Below are positions 12,068-23,639 of a DNA stretch of 64,000 nucleotides, piece by piece. Each line of letters starts with the position of its first letter. The first letter of the stretch is position 1. This DNA is from Symbiodinium kawagutii (taxonomy: Eukaryota; Sar; Dinophyceae; Suessiales; Symbiodiniaceae): positions 63,211 through 127,210 of the forward strand of contig VSDK01021957.1 of NCBI GenBank assembly GCA_009767595.1, read 5' to 3'. A model generated the notes under the pieces. It ran no database searches. It worked only from the letters and a program-made list of their open reading frames with translations, and was not told the DNA's origin. The position numbers were made by a program, and so were the translations under genes.

Positions 12068-12472
12068 TCAACCAGTGATATTGGGAGCTGCGCCTGTCAC
12101 CTCAATAGCAGAAATCATGACAGACAAGAACCCACTTAGCGCATCATATGCCCAGCTGTCATTTTTCAAGGTGCTGGAATTCGGGTGTTTCCTACACGTC
12201 GGATGTAATCTCATATTCATTATTGTCCAAGAAATGGGTTCCGAGACACATGGCCCAGTCCTGGTGCCTGCAACTGCCTCCTCAATCGGCATGTTGAGCC
12301 CTTTCCTGAGCCATCGCAGCCCCGGGAGGTTTGTCATAAAACTGCAAAAGACAGAGCCAGCGCACAATGTCCTGTCCTCAGAGCAGCTTTCGGCGATGAT
12401 TTTCTGCATGGAAAGGTGGTGATGTGTAGCTTGGGGTGCACATCCAACAATGGAATGTTCAAGTAATGGCAA
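12068..12472 (-). CDS. Candidate minus-strand exon(s), unknown protein
   Basis: The minus strand is open for 134 codons. Within it GGCTCTGTCTTTTGCAG is a strong acceptor, followed by FMTNLPGLRWLRKGLNMPIE and EAVAGTRTG with good codon bias. The + strand is open for 115 codons over the same place. If real, this is one of few minus-strand genes in the window. Confidence 0.35.
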   Translation of the reverse strand: MPLLEHSIVGCAPQATHHHLSMQKIIAESCSEDRTLCAGSVFCSFMTNLPGLRWLRKGLNMPIEEAVAGTRTGPCVSEPISWTIMNMRLHPTCRKHPNSSTLKNDSWAYDALSGFLSVMISAIEVTGAAPNITG

Positions 12473-12895
12473 GCATGTGTTTGTTTATTTGGAAATTGAA
12501 AGAGATGCAGCCTAAATCAAACACAAGAACGCAAAACGTGTGCTACACATACTACACATGAGCAGCCAACAACAAGCGACACGCACACACTGCAGATTAC
12601 AACTTACAACAATTATACATTCAAGATTTTGCGACTTGCAAGCTTTTACAACAACATACAATCGTGGTTGGTGATTCATGGAGGGGCGCCTACCAGCTCG
12701 TTTAAGCTGGATGATAGTGGATCAGGATGATCATAATGATGGACAATAGATGATTACAGCACCTAATGAGTGAATCTTAGTGATGAAATGTGATGAACAA
12801 TCACCTGGTTACATTTTTGTGGCCAGGTTTATGGCGCTTTTCCATTTTTTTCCACGGAGAATGACTGGTTTTCCATGGTTTTCCATGGTTTTCCC

Positions 12896-13068
12896 ATGGT
12901 TGTGCCGGTGGCGATCATCCAATGGGTCCCAGTCGCAACGGAGAGGTCCCGCGCCTGGCAGGTGGGCTATCCGCAGAAGATCACCCGGCAGATCTGGGGA
13001 GACCGGAGATTTACGGACGTGGAGGCGAGGTTGATTGGGTTAATCCCATCGGAGATGAGCATCCGAAG
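12896..13068 (+). CDS. Candidate exon with ATG, unknown protein
   Basis: ATG follows three copies of TTTTCCATGG. The frame reads MVVPVAIIQWVPVATERSRA, then WQVGYPQKITRQIWGDRRFT and DVEARLIGLIPSEMSIRR, and ends at CGAAG/GTAGCA, a clear donor. Almost all third positions are G or C, the strongest coding bias on the left side of the window. It is followed by an intron of TAATG-rich repeats and lies 1.9 kb upstream of the BTB exons on the same strand, so it could belong to that gene. No family is recognised. Confidence 0.55.
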
Positions 13069-13400
13069 GTAGCAAATGGTAGGTAATAACAAATGAACAG
13101 ATGTGTATGGGTAACCATTTGTTAGGGTAATAACTAATGTGTAATGACATTACCTATCATTGGTAATAACTAATGTGTAATGGTGGTAATAAATGTTAGG
13201 TAATGACTGTTGGGTAATGGGTAACCAATGATGCGTGACAGTATAATGGTGATGGCAACCAGAAAAATGATAGCAAATCATGGGTAACAAATGGCGGTAG
13301 CAAATGGTGGTGTAATGAGTAATGATGATGTTTTGGTAGTAAATGGTATAACACATGATAATTAGGAACAAATGGTGGTTTCTCAATGGCTGGGGGTACC
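13069..13400. repeat. Degenerate GGTAATA/TGGTAATAAC repeat
   Basis: Repeated GGTAATAA, AATGTGTAATG and GGTAGCAAATGG words in loose tandem order, directly after a splice donor. The minus-strand His/Tyr/Leu-rich ORFs here are by-products. Confidence 0.6.
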
Positions 13401-14195
13401 CCGAGGTTGTCATCCAGTTTATGAATATTTTTTAGTAATAGACCCACCATAACTTGGGGGTCCCCGATTTTGAGAAACCACCAAATGGTAGGTGACAGCG
13501 ATAGGTCATACTAGGTAATAGCAAATTGAAAAAATGGTAGATAAGACAGTGACAACAGAAGACCTCTTTATTTTCTTTTGTCCGAAACTTGGGCCCGACT
13601 TTGACTTTGGAAGCATAGTTCTTAAAGGGTCGAAGTTCACTGTGTGTTTTCTGTTGTGCCAGCATGATTCAGATGGCAAGAAAGCCCACTGTAAGATTTT
13701 CCAGCTCCCAAATGCACCTAGCTTCAACGCAAGGAACGCCTCCGGTGCTTTTTCCTGTGGTATAAGTCATCAATTCACCACATGTTTCCATTGGGGTGCG
13801 AAGGCGCAAAGGATATCCATGTCTTGAGCATCTTTGTGTCACACCTGGACGGTGACGGCAGGTGATCTGCGGAGAGACCCGCTTCCCTGTGCACCGGGCT
13901 GGGTCCTCAAGCGCGTACAGTGAGATCAGTGTGAGAACCCGAGCTGTTTGAATCGTTTCAACGGGTACTACTTGGGAGTTCCTACTATCCATTGGGTTCA
14001 CTCAATGGGATTCCACTTGTTGTGATTTGATGCCTGATGTGCTTCTCACATTGCCCAATGTCTTGCAGGACAGCATTTAGATGCACTGAGCTTGTTCATC
14101 ACTTTTTTAATTGCTGTACTATTGTATCGATTCGGTGACAACAACAGATTGGTATGGTAGCCCTCTATTAATTATTATTATCTATTCAGCTCATC

Positions 14196-14266
14196 TTGTT
14201 AGGTAAAACCCTATTTCAATTCGGGATCGGTAAACAATTGTTGATGCATAGGGTTTTACCCAACAA
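14196..14266. repeat. 19-bp inverted repeat
   Basis: TTGTTAGGTAAAACCCTAT at 14,196-14,214 pairs with ATAGGGTTTTACCCAACAA at 14,248-14,266 with one mismatch (18 of 19). The loop is 33 nt. It may be a small foldback element or hairpin RNA. Confidence 0.6.
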
Positions 14267-14419
14267 CGTGGGACCCCCGAGATATGTCCACTCAGGTGTG
14301 TTTTGATCCTGGTTCAACAGCGCGGGTTCAGGGTGTATTTTTTTGAACGCAAAGCCGCTGCTGTTTGGGGACACCAAAGGGTACGTGTTTACCTCCAGAC
14401 GGTTGTTATCTCTTTTCAG

Positions 14420-14496
14420 CCAAAACAAAAACAAACGAGCTGCTGGTCTTTGAAGTTCAACCCAAATCTGCCGAAGAACTTACTGTACGAACATTG
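14420..14496 (+). CDS. Candidate exon, unknown protein
   Basis: After ATCTCTTTTCAG the frame reads KTKTNELLVFEVQPKSAEEL and TVRTL and reaches GTTTCT, a possible donor, in phase. It lies 0.5 kb upstream of the first BTB exon on the same strand and may be part of that gene. Confidence 0.5.
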
Positions 14497-14787
14497 GTTT
14501 CTGGCCAAAATCATGGATTTTTTCTATACTTCTCCTCTAACTATTGCCTACTTTACGATCATCCACTGACGTTTTTGCAACAGACATTGGTTGGATGCAC
14601 CCAATTAATGCATGGCTGTTGAGTACTTGGAACTGTTGCATCCATTTTTTATACCTCCATCTTTCCAAGTTACTTCCGGTCCAAAGAAAAAACTGGGCAC
14701 AAACTCTCTCCACCTCTGTATACCATGGAGCCTGCACTGAATGGTGGACTTCACAAGATTTGATGCGCTGATTACTCATGCCCACAG

Positions 14788-14859
14788 CCTTGGACGGCTA
14801 AGAAATCCCGCAAAGGGAAGGGTCGATTGAAGGCTCAGCAAGTGCACACGACTGGTTGA
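14788..14859 (+). CDS. Candidate Lys-rich exon
   Basis: After CATGCCCACAG the phase-0 frame reads PWTAKKSRKGKGRLKAQQVH and TTG, then TGA. The basic cluster would suit a nuclear localisation or nucleic-acid-binding tail. It lies 125 bp upstream of the first BTB exon, but joining the two is not established. Confidence 0.4.
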   Translation, partial: PWTAKKSRKGKGRLKAQQVHTTG

Positions 14860-14983
14860 ACCTCTCAGGTGTTCTTGTTATCTATATACACACATAATCA
14901 TACATAATATGTGTATTTGAATAAATACAGATATATATCCTGAATATATATATATATATATTTATATATTTGTAGACTTGCAG

Positions 14984-17900
14984 CTTGCTTTTAAAGCCTT
15001 TGGACATTCCCCAAAACGGCAGGCAGTCCTGGCGGCAGCTTCAGAAGTCTTTGCAGCGATGTTGGACTCGAGCATGAAGGAAAGTCAGGCAGCGGTGGCG
15101 AGGTCACCAGACTCGGTCTAAGCCATGAGATCCATGAGACATCTGGGTTTGCACCTTCACTTGCACTGGCATGCACAGGCGATTTATGCAACGGGGATGG
15201 TGGGGGTTCGGGTTGGGTGGGGTTGGGTGGGGTTTGGTGGGGTTTGGTGGGTTAATGTTACTTTCACTTGCGGAATCTATGTACTCCAGGACCTGTGGCG
15301 CGACAATGCGCCACATGACGTGTTGAAAGCTTTGTGATCTGGAAAAGCCGGCAAAGAAAAAAAGCAAAAAAGGAAGGAAGGATTGAAATAAATCGAAAAC
15401 CAAATGCAGCAAGGAAAGGCACGCTCAACACGATGTGCTCTGGTTTATTGATAAAGAATGATAAGGATCCTCCATCACCAACATACTCACGAAAAGTTGG
15501 GATCCTTAGGCCAATGAACCAGCTTGGTTGGCATGGTATGGTGCTACTTTAAATGCCATGTCGCTGTGAACATCACCCCACTCCACAACCTCAACAAAGA
15601 AACGGCATTTCTCCGCCTTATGCGGCCACTAGCTTAAACTAGGAGGAACTCTAGCACCAATCCAATTGGTCACTTACCTTCAACTTACCTTCAAATTTGG
15701 GGCGTGGCATGGTCGGTTGCGTTTTCTATGACTCAGTCCATGCCAGAGACGTGCTGCAGATTTGTGCAGGCTCGCGAGATTTTGATCTCCGACTCTGACG
15801 AAGAGGCGAAGCCATTGACCGATGCCTTCAGTTGCTGACCTTCGTTTGGATTGTGTATCTTTTTGAGTTCTGCTAATGATATGAAACTAATACAGTATAT
15901 ATATATTTACATATTATATATATATGTATTTATTTATATATGTATTCATTTATATATGTATCAATATCACCATCACCATAATTACAATGTGTATCAGCAT
16001 GCATCAATACGTATCAATATGTATTCATTCTATTGCCAGGCTGACCATTTTTCATGGGAAAAGTGGGGACGGCACTTTGGGTGCGGTTACCGACCTGGTC
16101 AACAGGGAGATCGCTCCCGGCGGTGGCTTCAAGTGGAAGCACCACATGGCACCACATGGGTTCGTCCATGACCATAATGGTACCTACTAACCATCCAACA
16201 ATCATTATTTTTAACTATTTTTAATGCGAAACCATACGAAAACCACCCGTGTTTGGGGCACACCATGCTTGGACAAACCCACATGAAAAAAAGACATGAG
16301 TAGAGTAGGCAGCATGAAACAGCTGTCAAAAGATCATGTATGCATGTGAGCAGCGCACATTTGCCGCCAAACTGCACCTACTGAGTCCGTTCAGCACATG
16401 CTGGAATACATCTACACAGGCAAGGGAGCGGAAGCTGTTTGTTTTTCGTGTGTGTGGGTGGGTAGTCGGAACTACAGTACTTCCTGCAATTGCGTTGGCA
16501 GATTTCTGCAGAAATTCTGGAGTCAGTGCTATACTGCGTCTCTCAAGAGGCCAGACCAAAACATGCTTGGATCGCCATTGGATCGCCAAAAATGAGATAT
16601 TTGTACAATGTGTGAAACACATTTAGCAACGCACCAATTTGGAGAATTTCGAACTCATCTTTCCTAGTTTTGGTATGAATGCCCCCTACAGCCAAATTTG
16701 GCAAAACCAGTGCGTTGGAAAGCTGGAAAGGCGGTAATCATTGCAGGATTGCGTCAAGGTACCAACGCGGCTATGGACATATCTATCTCCGGTATAGCTG
16801 GTATATCTTGTTAGCTCTATCATTGTCAGTTCAGTACTGTTCACTTTCATTCGTTGACTAATGTGTTGGCTGATATTGGTAGATTTAGTTTGATGGATAA
16901 CATTGACATTCCTAATATTGACTAATATTGGCATTTGACCTCTACCTTTATCAAATCATATGGAATATTCACATGTATTAAGACATATTAACATCCTCAA
17001 AATCTCTTATGATTCCCTACCGTCAGCCTTGGCGGGAGGCTGTGTGGCCGAGAGGGCCAGTTGCGGTATGGCCGGGCCCTTGGAGTCCAGTTGAGGTTGA
17101 TGGATTTGTTTGATCAACGATAATAGTCAGCTAGTAACAATACGGGTTGGTGGTTTCACTAGTGGTTAATAACAAATGGTTGGGTTCACTAATATGTTTC
17201 TTAGGGGTTGAAACCACCAACTAGAATAGTTGTGGATAATTTGCAACACAGCTTGTACCAATGATGGTCCAATAATTAGTAACTATTCCATAACTAGTTA
17301 CTGACTATTATGGGTAATGATAGGATTGAAGATCAGTAATTGATTATTGAATGTTGATCCAATAATTACTTTTGATGATGATTTGTGAATAACAGTAAAC
17401 AATTGAATCTGTACCAACTGACTGGTGAAAATACTAATAATTAGGAGCAATAACTACTTCAGGAGGAAGAAAGTTTTGGAACAAACCCGTCTGGTTTAAA
17501 GTAACAGCTGAGAGAATCGTGTCCATCAGTTTTCACCATAAGGACAGCTGCGGAGGAATTACCACCCCGAACTAAATTCTAATACTATAGATTTAGTTCG
17601 GGGTGATAATTCCTCCGCCCCCAGCTCAAATAGGCATGAGGTGAGATCTTCAACTTGTAGGATTCTATGCGGAAAGGGTCTGCAGTCAGGGCTCTATTTT
17701 GTTCCAATCTTTTGTCCTACCCCTGTAGTAATGATAATAGTAGCAACATGTAGGAACATAAGTAAAATCAACCAGTGCACGATCATAACTTTGTTGATAC
17801 CAATGAGTCACGATAGGAAGTTAGTAAGATCAACATAGATCAACCAGTGGTTTACTTCGTTGAGGTGAATAATAGTGGTGTAAGTGGTTGATCACGATCA

Positions 17901-18354
17901 TTATTGTTGGTACGAAGAATAGTATTCAAATACCTGCAATGTGAATTGCAATTATTGATGATTGATGGGGGGAGCAATCATTGACTGTGAGTAACATCAG
18001 TAATTGTTGTGGTTGTCATTTGGTCAACTGATGGTGGTCATCACCTTACAATCAACTGAACCTATCATAACAATAAGCCACATTAAGCCGCAATGAAAAC
18101 CGGATAATCACACTGAACCTGATACACACAGCAACCTGAATTGGTTCTAGTGACTATAGTGGTTTATTGTGATGTGTAGTAGCTCTGAGTAGATGTTCTA
18201 AGGAAGAGAATTCAGTAGTCTTAACGAGGACTTGTAGTAACAATAACAGTAGTAGCAGTAGCAGTAGTGGGAGTAGCAGCAGTAGTGGCAGTAGCAGCAG
18301 CAGGAGCAGTAGCAGGAGCAGTGGCAGGAGCAGTAACAGTAGCAGTAGCAGTAC

Positions 18355-18408
<54 letters not shown>

Positions 18409-19445
18409 CAGTAGTAGTAGTAGTACATGTTGATGTTGATGTGGATGTTGATGTTGATGTTGATGCTGATGCTGATGTTGATGTTGATGTTGATGTTGTT
18501 GTTGTTGTTGTGAGTAGCAGGTAGTAAGTAGTAAACAGCAAGTAGTCAATAGTCAGTGGTATGTAGTGAGTAGTAAGTATTCACTAGAGAAATGTACAAT
18601 AAGTAGTCGGCAGTAGTGGTAATTCGGAAGTGGCACTTAGCAAGAAGTACTATGGTGGATAGTGGTGATGGCGATAGCAGCAGCAGCAGCAGCAGCNNNN
18701 NNNNNNNNNNNNNNNNNNNNNNNNNNNNNNNGTGGTAGTGGTAGTGGTAGTGGTAGTGGTAGTAGTCCTAGTCCCAGTAGTTTGAGCAGCTGGTTGCCCA
18801 TAGTTGTTGTTTGAGTTGTTCTTGTTGTGGTTGCGATCATCTGGGTGATTTTCGTTGTTATGATCAGGTAATGTGATGTAATATGCAAATATCAGGTTGA
18901 TGGATGTTGATGGGCAGCATTTTTAATCAACTTCAAGATGATAGTCTCAGAATTGGCATCATCATTTGTGGAGACTGTCTCAGATAGATTCAGATAGATA
19001 AAGGATATAGAATCGGCAAGCAAGGTTGCTTGTTCCATACCTTAATGATACTGGTGGATTATTCAATGAACGGAGTCCAGTATTCTCCAGCCGTGGTGAA
19101 GGAAAGTGGGACACCCTTCCAAAGGAGGATCTCCCCTGCCAATCGGCAACTACCACTTGCTTGTTGGACACGGCCTAGCAAGTCCCACAGGTCAGGATGT
19201 TCCATTGGAAGCCCGGAACCCCCCAGATTTTGAGCATGTGACGATCACACGTTCCCGCAGGTGGTTTTGCATGACACCTGTTGACCTCAGCGTGTCACGT
19301 GAGTCGTGAGAGACGCAACCCACTCTGCTCAGATCGTGCTTGGTCACAAGTATGACATCCCTGGCTTGGTCGAATATGCATCTCCTGTGGCAACTGGGCC
19401 GCATCAAGTGTCAAAGATCGTGCGAATGGCCATCTCAAATATCAT
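14984..19445 (+). CDS. BTB/POZ-domain protein (four exons recognised)
   Basis: Four separate exons join into a BTB fold, the dimerisation and cullin-3-adaptor domain. Exon 1 (14,984-15,088) gives RQAVLAAASEVFAAMLDSSM and KESQ, matching the AHKAVLAARSPVF...MKES helices of BTB proteins. Exon 2 (15,770-15,805) gives AREILISDSDEE. Exon 3 (16,386-16,419) gives SVQHMLEYIYT. Exon 4 (19,313 to 19,407 or 19,445) gives DATHSAQIVLGHKYDIPGLV and EYAS. All joins are in phase. All three introns begin GC (GCAGCG, GCGAAG, GCAAGG) and end AG; GC donors are known in dinoflagellates. The N-terminal strand of BTB and any partner domain (Kelch, ankyrin, MATH) are not identified. Third-position G/C is high in each exon. 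Confidence 0.7.
15290..15337 (+). CDS. Short coding-like segment inside the first BTB intron
   Basis: After ATGTACTCCAG the frame reads DLWRDNAPHDVLKAL and stops. The recognised BTB exons join without it, so it is either an alternative exon or chance. Confidence 0.25.
   Translation, partial: DLWRDNAPHDVLKAL
15895..16015. repeat. TATA/TTTATATATGTAT microsatellite
   Basis: Alternating TA and TTTATATATGTAT units lie within the BTB gene's second intron. Confidence 0.7.
16040..16179 (+). CDS. Candidate exon inside the second BTB intron
   Basis: After TATTGCCAG the frame reads LTIFHGKSGDGTLGAVTDLV and NREIAPGGGFKWKHHMAPHG, ending at a GTACCT donor. It is clearly coding-like. However, BTB exon 2 joins exon 3 in phase without it, so it would be an alternative exon, part of a nested gene, or a remnant. 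Confidence 0.45.
17027..17123 (+). CDS. Candidate exon inside the third BTB intron
   Basis: After CTACCGTCAG the frame reads LGGRLCGREGQLRYGRALGV and QLRLMDLF with strong G/C third positions in an otherwise AT-rich intron. Function unknown. Confidence 0.35.
17146..17221. repeat. 13-bp inverted repeat
   Basis: GTTGGTGGTTTCA (17,146-17,158) is matched by TGAAACCACCAAC (17,209-17,221), 50 nt apart, in the third BTB intron. It is probably the ends of a small foldback element. Confidence 0.55.
17550..17618. repeat. 28-bp near-perfect hairpin
   Basis: The arms 17,550-17,577 (starting GCGGAGGAATTACC) and 17,591-17,618 (ending AATTCCTCCGC) are complementary over 28 bases with a single G-T-type mismatch and a 13-nt loop. 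The stem is GC-richer than its surroundings. It may be a small foldback transposon or the stem of a small-RNA precursor. Confidence 0.7.
18236..18510. repeat. AGT/AGC and GATGTT microsatellites
   Basis: An AGT/AGC triplet array (18,236-18,425) passes into a GATGTT hexamer array (18,430-18,500). It lies in the long BTB intron and creates false poly-Leu, poly-Tyr, poly-Thr and Val-Asp ORFs. Confidence 0.85.
18676..18775. repeat. CAG tract, 35-base gap, then GTGGTA tract
   Basis: A CAG run stops at an assembly gap (N at 18,697-18,731) and resumes as GTGGTA repeats, so the true tract length is unknown. Confidence 0.85.
19113..19309 (+). CDS. Candidate exon just upstream of BTB exon 4
   Basis: The frame reads LPIGNYHLLVGHGLASPTGQ, then DVPLEARNPPDFEHVTITRS and a tail to TGA at 19,307, with G/C-rich third positions. 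A GT donor (CCCACAG/GTCAGG) could end it at 19,193. The in-phase join of BTB exons 3 and 4 skips it. Confidence 0.4.
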
Positions 19446-19644
19446 GTAATTTCGAAGTATAATGATAGCTCTCTTTGAGCGAAAGCTAAACACCAAAAAA
19501 CCAAAGACTTCTGAGGATTTTTGCAGCCATCCCAAAGTTTGGATCATGCTGATACTCTCACACCGTTCCAAACGTTGCTGAGCCTTGCCGCGCTGTGTCT
19601 CTAAGGCATTGGGTAATATCACACCGGACAACTGTGTAGGTCAG

Positions 19645-19749
19645 GTGAGGATCCTTCGTGCCACTGAGCCCAGTGATGGATCTGGTTGCTTGTTGGGATC
19701 GGCTGTGGATTGGAGATCCAGACCCCCTTGCAGTCTCAGCTTGATTTGA
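19645..19749 (+). CDS. Candidate exon downstream of BTB exon 4
   Basis: After GTAGGTCAG the phase-0 frame reads VRILRATEPSDGSGCLLGSA and VDWRSRPP before TGA. It could continue the BTB gene if exon 4 ends at 19,407, which also leaves phase 0. Unrecognised. Confidence 0.4.
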   Translation: MRILRATEPSDGSGCLLGSAVDWRSRPPCSLSLI

Positions 19750-20525
19750 ACAGCACCACGGTGGATACTGCTGGCATAGGTGTTTTACCTCTAACTTGTA
19801 TGACAAAATCCGACAAAATGCTAGCTACAGATCCTATATCTCTATGCATATGTAGACATGCTGGCAGGACTGATGCTCTCTATTTGTTGTCAGTGTGAAC
19901 GTATACATTGAAAATCATCGAAACATCTTAAACATCAAGAATTCATGGGATGGTTTTCCTGACATTTGGTTTAGAATCTGCAGGCGTTTTTCCAACCTCA
20001 CTATTTTTAGGGTGCATATATTCAATAAAACCTGTTTTGCAACAACTTTTTGTAGATTTACGCTGAAAGGCAGCTTTTCAAAAATCAATCCAGATAAAGG
20101 CTGTTTAAAGTTGCATTATATAGAACAATTAATAATGAATGATTGCACAATATGTGTATTTGTTTGTGTGTGTGAGAGATGGTAAATTGCGTGTGCATTG
20201 GACAGTCTCAGCTTGACGGCAAATTTCACGGCAAGGCAGGGCGTGCAGCCATTCCCAAGACTTCCTGACCACAGGGGAATTTGCTATGTCCGTTATTTCT
20301 TGTGAGGTGACCTACCCATCCCCTTGCCAAATGTTCACTAGCATGTTCAAGCAGCATTGGTTGTTAAGCCTCAACGATACAGTGATTGATTGGTTGAGAT
20401 TGATTCAGCAATTGATGTTGGCTTTCTCTAGTTGCCGAGTATGGCAACCATTAAGTTACTTTGGTTTCTATAGTCTCTAGACTTCAGGATCTTCAGGTGG
20501 CCCTTGACTGTTCACCATTCCTCAG

Positions 20526-20660
20526 CTCGCACAGAGGCCTATGCCGATGATGAGCGACTGGGCCCTGTCTTCGAGGCGCTTCTGGCTGGCACCAACGAGC
20601 AGAAGAGTTATGGAAGTCAGATCTCCATGGCCACACTGCACAACCCCATCCCCAAACATG
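20526..20660 (+). CDS. Candidate exon, unknown protein
   Basis: After CACCATTCCTCAG the frame reads ARTEAYADDERLGPVFEALL and AGTNEQKSYGSQISMATLHN with strong G/C third positions. It could be a further exon of the BTB gene or a new gene. Unrecognised. The 3' limit is uncertain. Confidence 0.5.
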
Positions 20661-20669
20661 AAGAAGCTA

Positions 20670-23280
20670 GACATGAAGAAACTAGTCTTTGTTGTCATGT
20701 TCACTTACCCAATCTTACCTGCTTACTTTAAGAATCATTTTTGGGAAGGTTGGGCACCGATCCATATTGCTGGTAGTAAGCCATCAAAAATCGTAGCAAC
20801 CCTGGTAACCATGATCAGCTGGTTGTGGGACATTTCCCAAGGCTGATTTTGATCTCATGTTTCCTCATCGAGTCATTGAGATCTCAAGGATTTTCAAATT
20901 CGGCGTGCTGGGATGTCCCAAGAAAAATTCCAGAGTAGGATGTGATGACATGTTTGGATTGGCAAGCAGTGGCATTGCGATATCATCCATGTTGTGTTGG
21001 TCCTTGAGCAAGTTGGTGGTCAAACCAGGCGCTGTTGAACAAGATACACGACAGTCCGAAAATCTTCAAGTCGATGATGCTTGGCATTTGAGGCCAGGAC
21101 AGTTGAGCTCAGTTGCGGCAGGGCTACAGAGCTTGTGATGGCTTGATGTGATGGCCTCCGCATTCTGTAAGGCACAGATTTGATGTTCAGCCCCATGACT
21201 CGAAGTACAGCAATAGTCCAGTTGCTGTGGACGAGGATCACATTTCTCAACATGTTGGACACTAATGTGGAGTCATGAAGCCTGGAGAGCAAGTGAACCT
21301 TTACCACAATTAATCAGACAGCATCACGATATTCACTAGCATTTACTGTTCTACTTATCATTATCACAATCCTGATAATTGCCATGATCAGGATTAGCAT
21401 CATCAACATTGGCGTCATCCTTGTCATTGTACAGTACCGGCAGCGTCGTCAAAGGTATCAGCAGTATCATATAGTATCATCGAATAGTGTGTCATTGATT
21501 CTATCTTGGTTTTTGTCATGATTTTGCCAGAGTCATGGTTCGTATAAGCTTTGCAATCATCATAGCCGCAGAGATACCGATGATAAGTGTGCATCTTTAG
21601 CATCGAGTTTTCTTCATGCGCATCATCACTCATACATTCAGCATTGTCATTATTATTAATGCTACCATTTGTATCATGACAGTGAGCAATTTGGTCATTG
21701 CAATCACTGCTGTCATTGCCATTGCTAGCATGTTCATTACTGACGTGTGTCCAACACTTCTATTTTTACGGCCTAGTTATCATTAGTATCATCCACTATC
21801 AGGACTCTTCATCACGACATATCACGATTTGTTTGTTGGTACATTTCTATCGTTCCAACATTCGTATCGTCTTCAAAGACCGTCTTCATGACCTTGTCAT
21901 TTTGTTGGACGCCACGACTATCACTCTCCGCATCACGGTCCGCGTCTCCAACAGGAAGCTGTGTGGCCGATGCGTAGCATGCAGCGTTGTACAGACATGT
22001 CCGAGAGCCCAGCAGCTGGATGGCGGTCGAAACGGTGGCTGTGAATACCTATGATTTGCCAGGATTTTGCTTTGATTGGGCTGCCGTGCCTTCATTGCAG
22101 GGGCTTAGCTTACAGATGCTTACCGTACATGCTGCAAGATGCTGCAAGCCTTTTTGTTAAGTGCTTCACAGCCGCAGCGCTGTCAGACACTTGAGCTGGC
22201 TCTCGCCAGCTTGAAGTTTGACAACTGGGAGTAGCTGAGGGTGGTCAAAATTGGGGAAACGAGCTGCCTCAGCATTGGATTATATGGACTACCACTGTTG
22301 GAGGAAATCCGTGGAAATCCTTGGGCCATGCTGTCTTTCTGCTCGCAGCCCGCACCCAGACATCTCTCCAAATGGTTTGTATGCACCAAAGCAATTGACC
22401 TTTAAGTGCTGATATTCTTGCGTATTCATACGTGGCCAATTAATGCTGGTTATATTCAATGATTCGCTCAAAATGTGGTTAGCTCAGAATGGTTAATTCT
22501 GAAAGTAATTTTGGTTGGCATGCCAAAGCGCCCTTGTGATTTTTTGGGGAAACCATTCCCTTGGTGCCTCATGACTCATGTCTTCAGCAGTTTCAAAATT
22601 CTGAATTAAAGATACTGATGATATGATGATGATTATTCTAGACCAAGAGCAGGTTAGGCAAAGTGCCTCTTGAATATCAAGCGGTGCAGACGGGCGTCCA
22701 AGTTACAAGTCCCAGGATTTTTCGCCAGTTCCTTGATTCACATTTTGCCTGACGACCTGGTCGTTCGACCGTTGATGGAACTCCAGGGGGTAGCCCCGGG
22801 GTAGCCTCGAAGCCGTAACTTTTCGAGTCTCCCAACTGGCAGCTGATCCTCCAACCCCTGGGAGGGTCAAGCCGTGAGTTTCCAGTAGGTCCCTCCTTTC
22901 TGAATGACATCAAGGTACTGGTAACAACTGGTCACTAGACTACCGTTGTGAAGCAATGCCTGAGTCGAAATCCCGCCAGGCGGCTGCCTTCAGTGATTTA
23001 CCAGATCAGATGCTGGCTCTCCCATGGTTAAGGAATTGCCAGGTCACGAAAAAAAAGCTGTTACAATTGCACAAGTTTTACCAAATTGCTACTTGTACCA
23101 GATTTGATATGGCTCAATGGACCATACAAATCCGTCAGAAAGAAACACTCACCGCAACAGTTGTGCAATACTGTTGAGAGCATTTGTTGTAAGGAATGTA
23201 CATAGGACTCTACTCTTCAGAAATTAGTATTTAGCAAGGCATAGTACTACAGCAGTGGCTGTTGATGTTTGTTGTTTCAG
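20670..23280. other. Long stretch with only weak coding signals
   Basis: Weak candidates: 21,003-21,138 (LVVKPGAVEQDTRQSENLQV), 21,940-22,050 and 22,680-22,760 (VQTGVQVTSPRIFRQFLDSH). None has both a clear splice context and an unrivalled frame. The rest is AT-rich with CATCATTG-type simple sequence at 21,300-21,700. Confidence 0.3.
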
Positions 23281-23348
23281 GACTATCCATGGCCAGCAAG
23301 GTACAAGGGGTCAAAGAAACTCGAAAACCTGGAGAGCCAGTGTGTCAA
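23281..23348 (+). CDS. Short exon with consensus splice sites
   Basis: TGTTTGTTGTTTCAG precedes and GTAAGT follows, both near-consensus, around a frame reading DYPWPARYKGSKKLENLESQ and CV. The 68-nt length leaves phase 2. Function unknown. Confidence 0.55.
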
Positions 23349-23639
23349 GTAAGTCTCACAGGACTATTTGATAATGCAGATTAGACCGTGGCAAGCGACG
23401 CAGGAGAGGGTAAGAAGTCATCCTTGGTCATTTCTTACGGCCCATGCAGTGTTTAGTTGGTCATAGCACTACGTAGAAGGCGGTGTTTCTTCAATTCTGC
23501 CAACATAAAGTTGGCTGGTTGTGCAATATTGTGCACAAATCACTGCCATGGCTGTTTGGGATTTAAGAGACCGCGACAACTCTGTTCATTCGGGTTCATT
23601 CAACAACTCTGTTCATTTGAGGATGTTCACCAAGTCATC

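Noticed and set aside
18154-18549. Poly-Leu, poly-Tyr, poly-Thr and Val-Asp open frames
   Set aside because: All are readings of AGT/AGC and GATGTT microsatellites.
22677-22913. Minus-strand frame RKEGPTGNSRLDPPRGWRIS
   Set aside because: Competing + strand frames are as good, and there is no splice context or recognised family.
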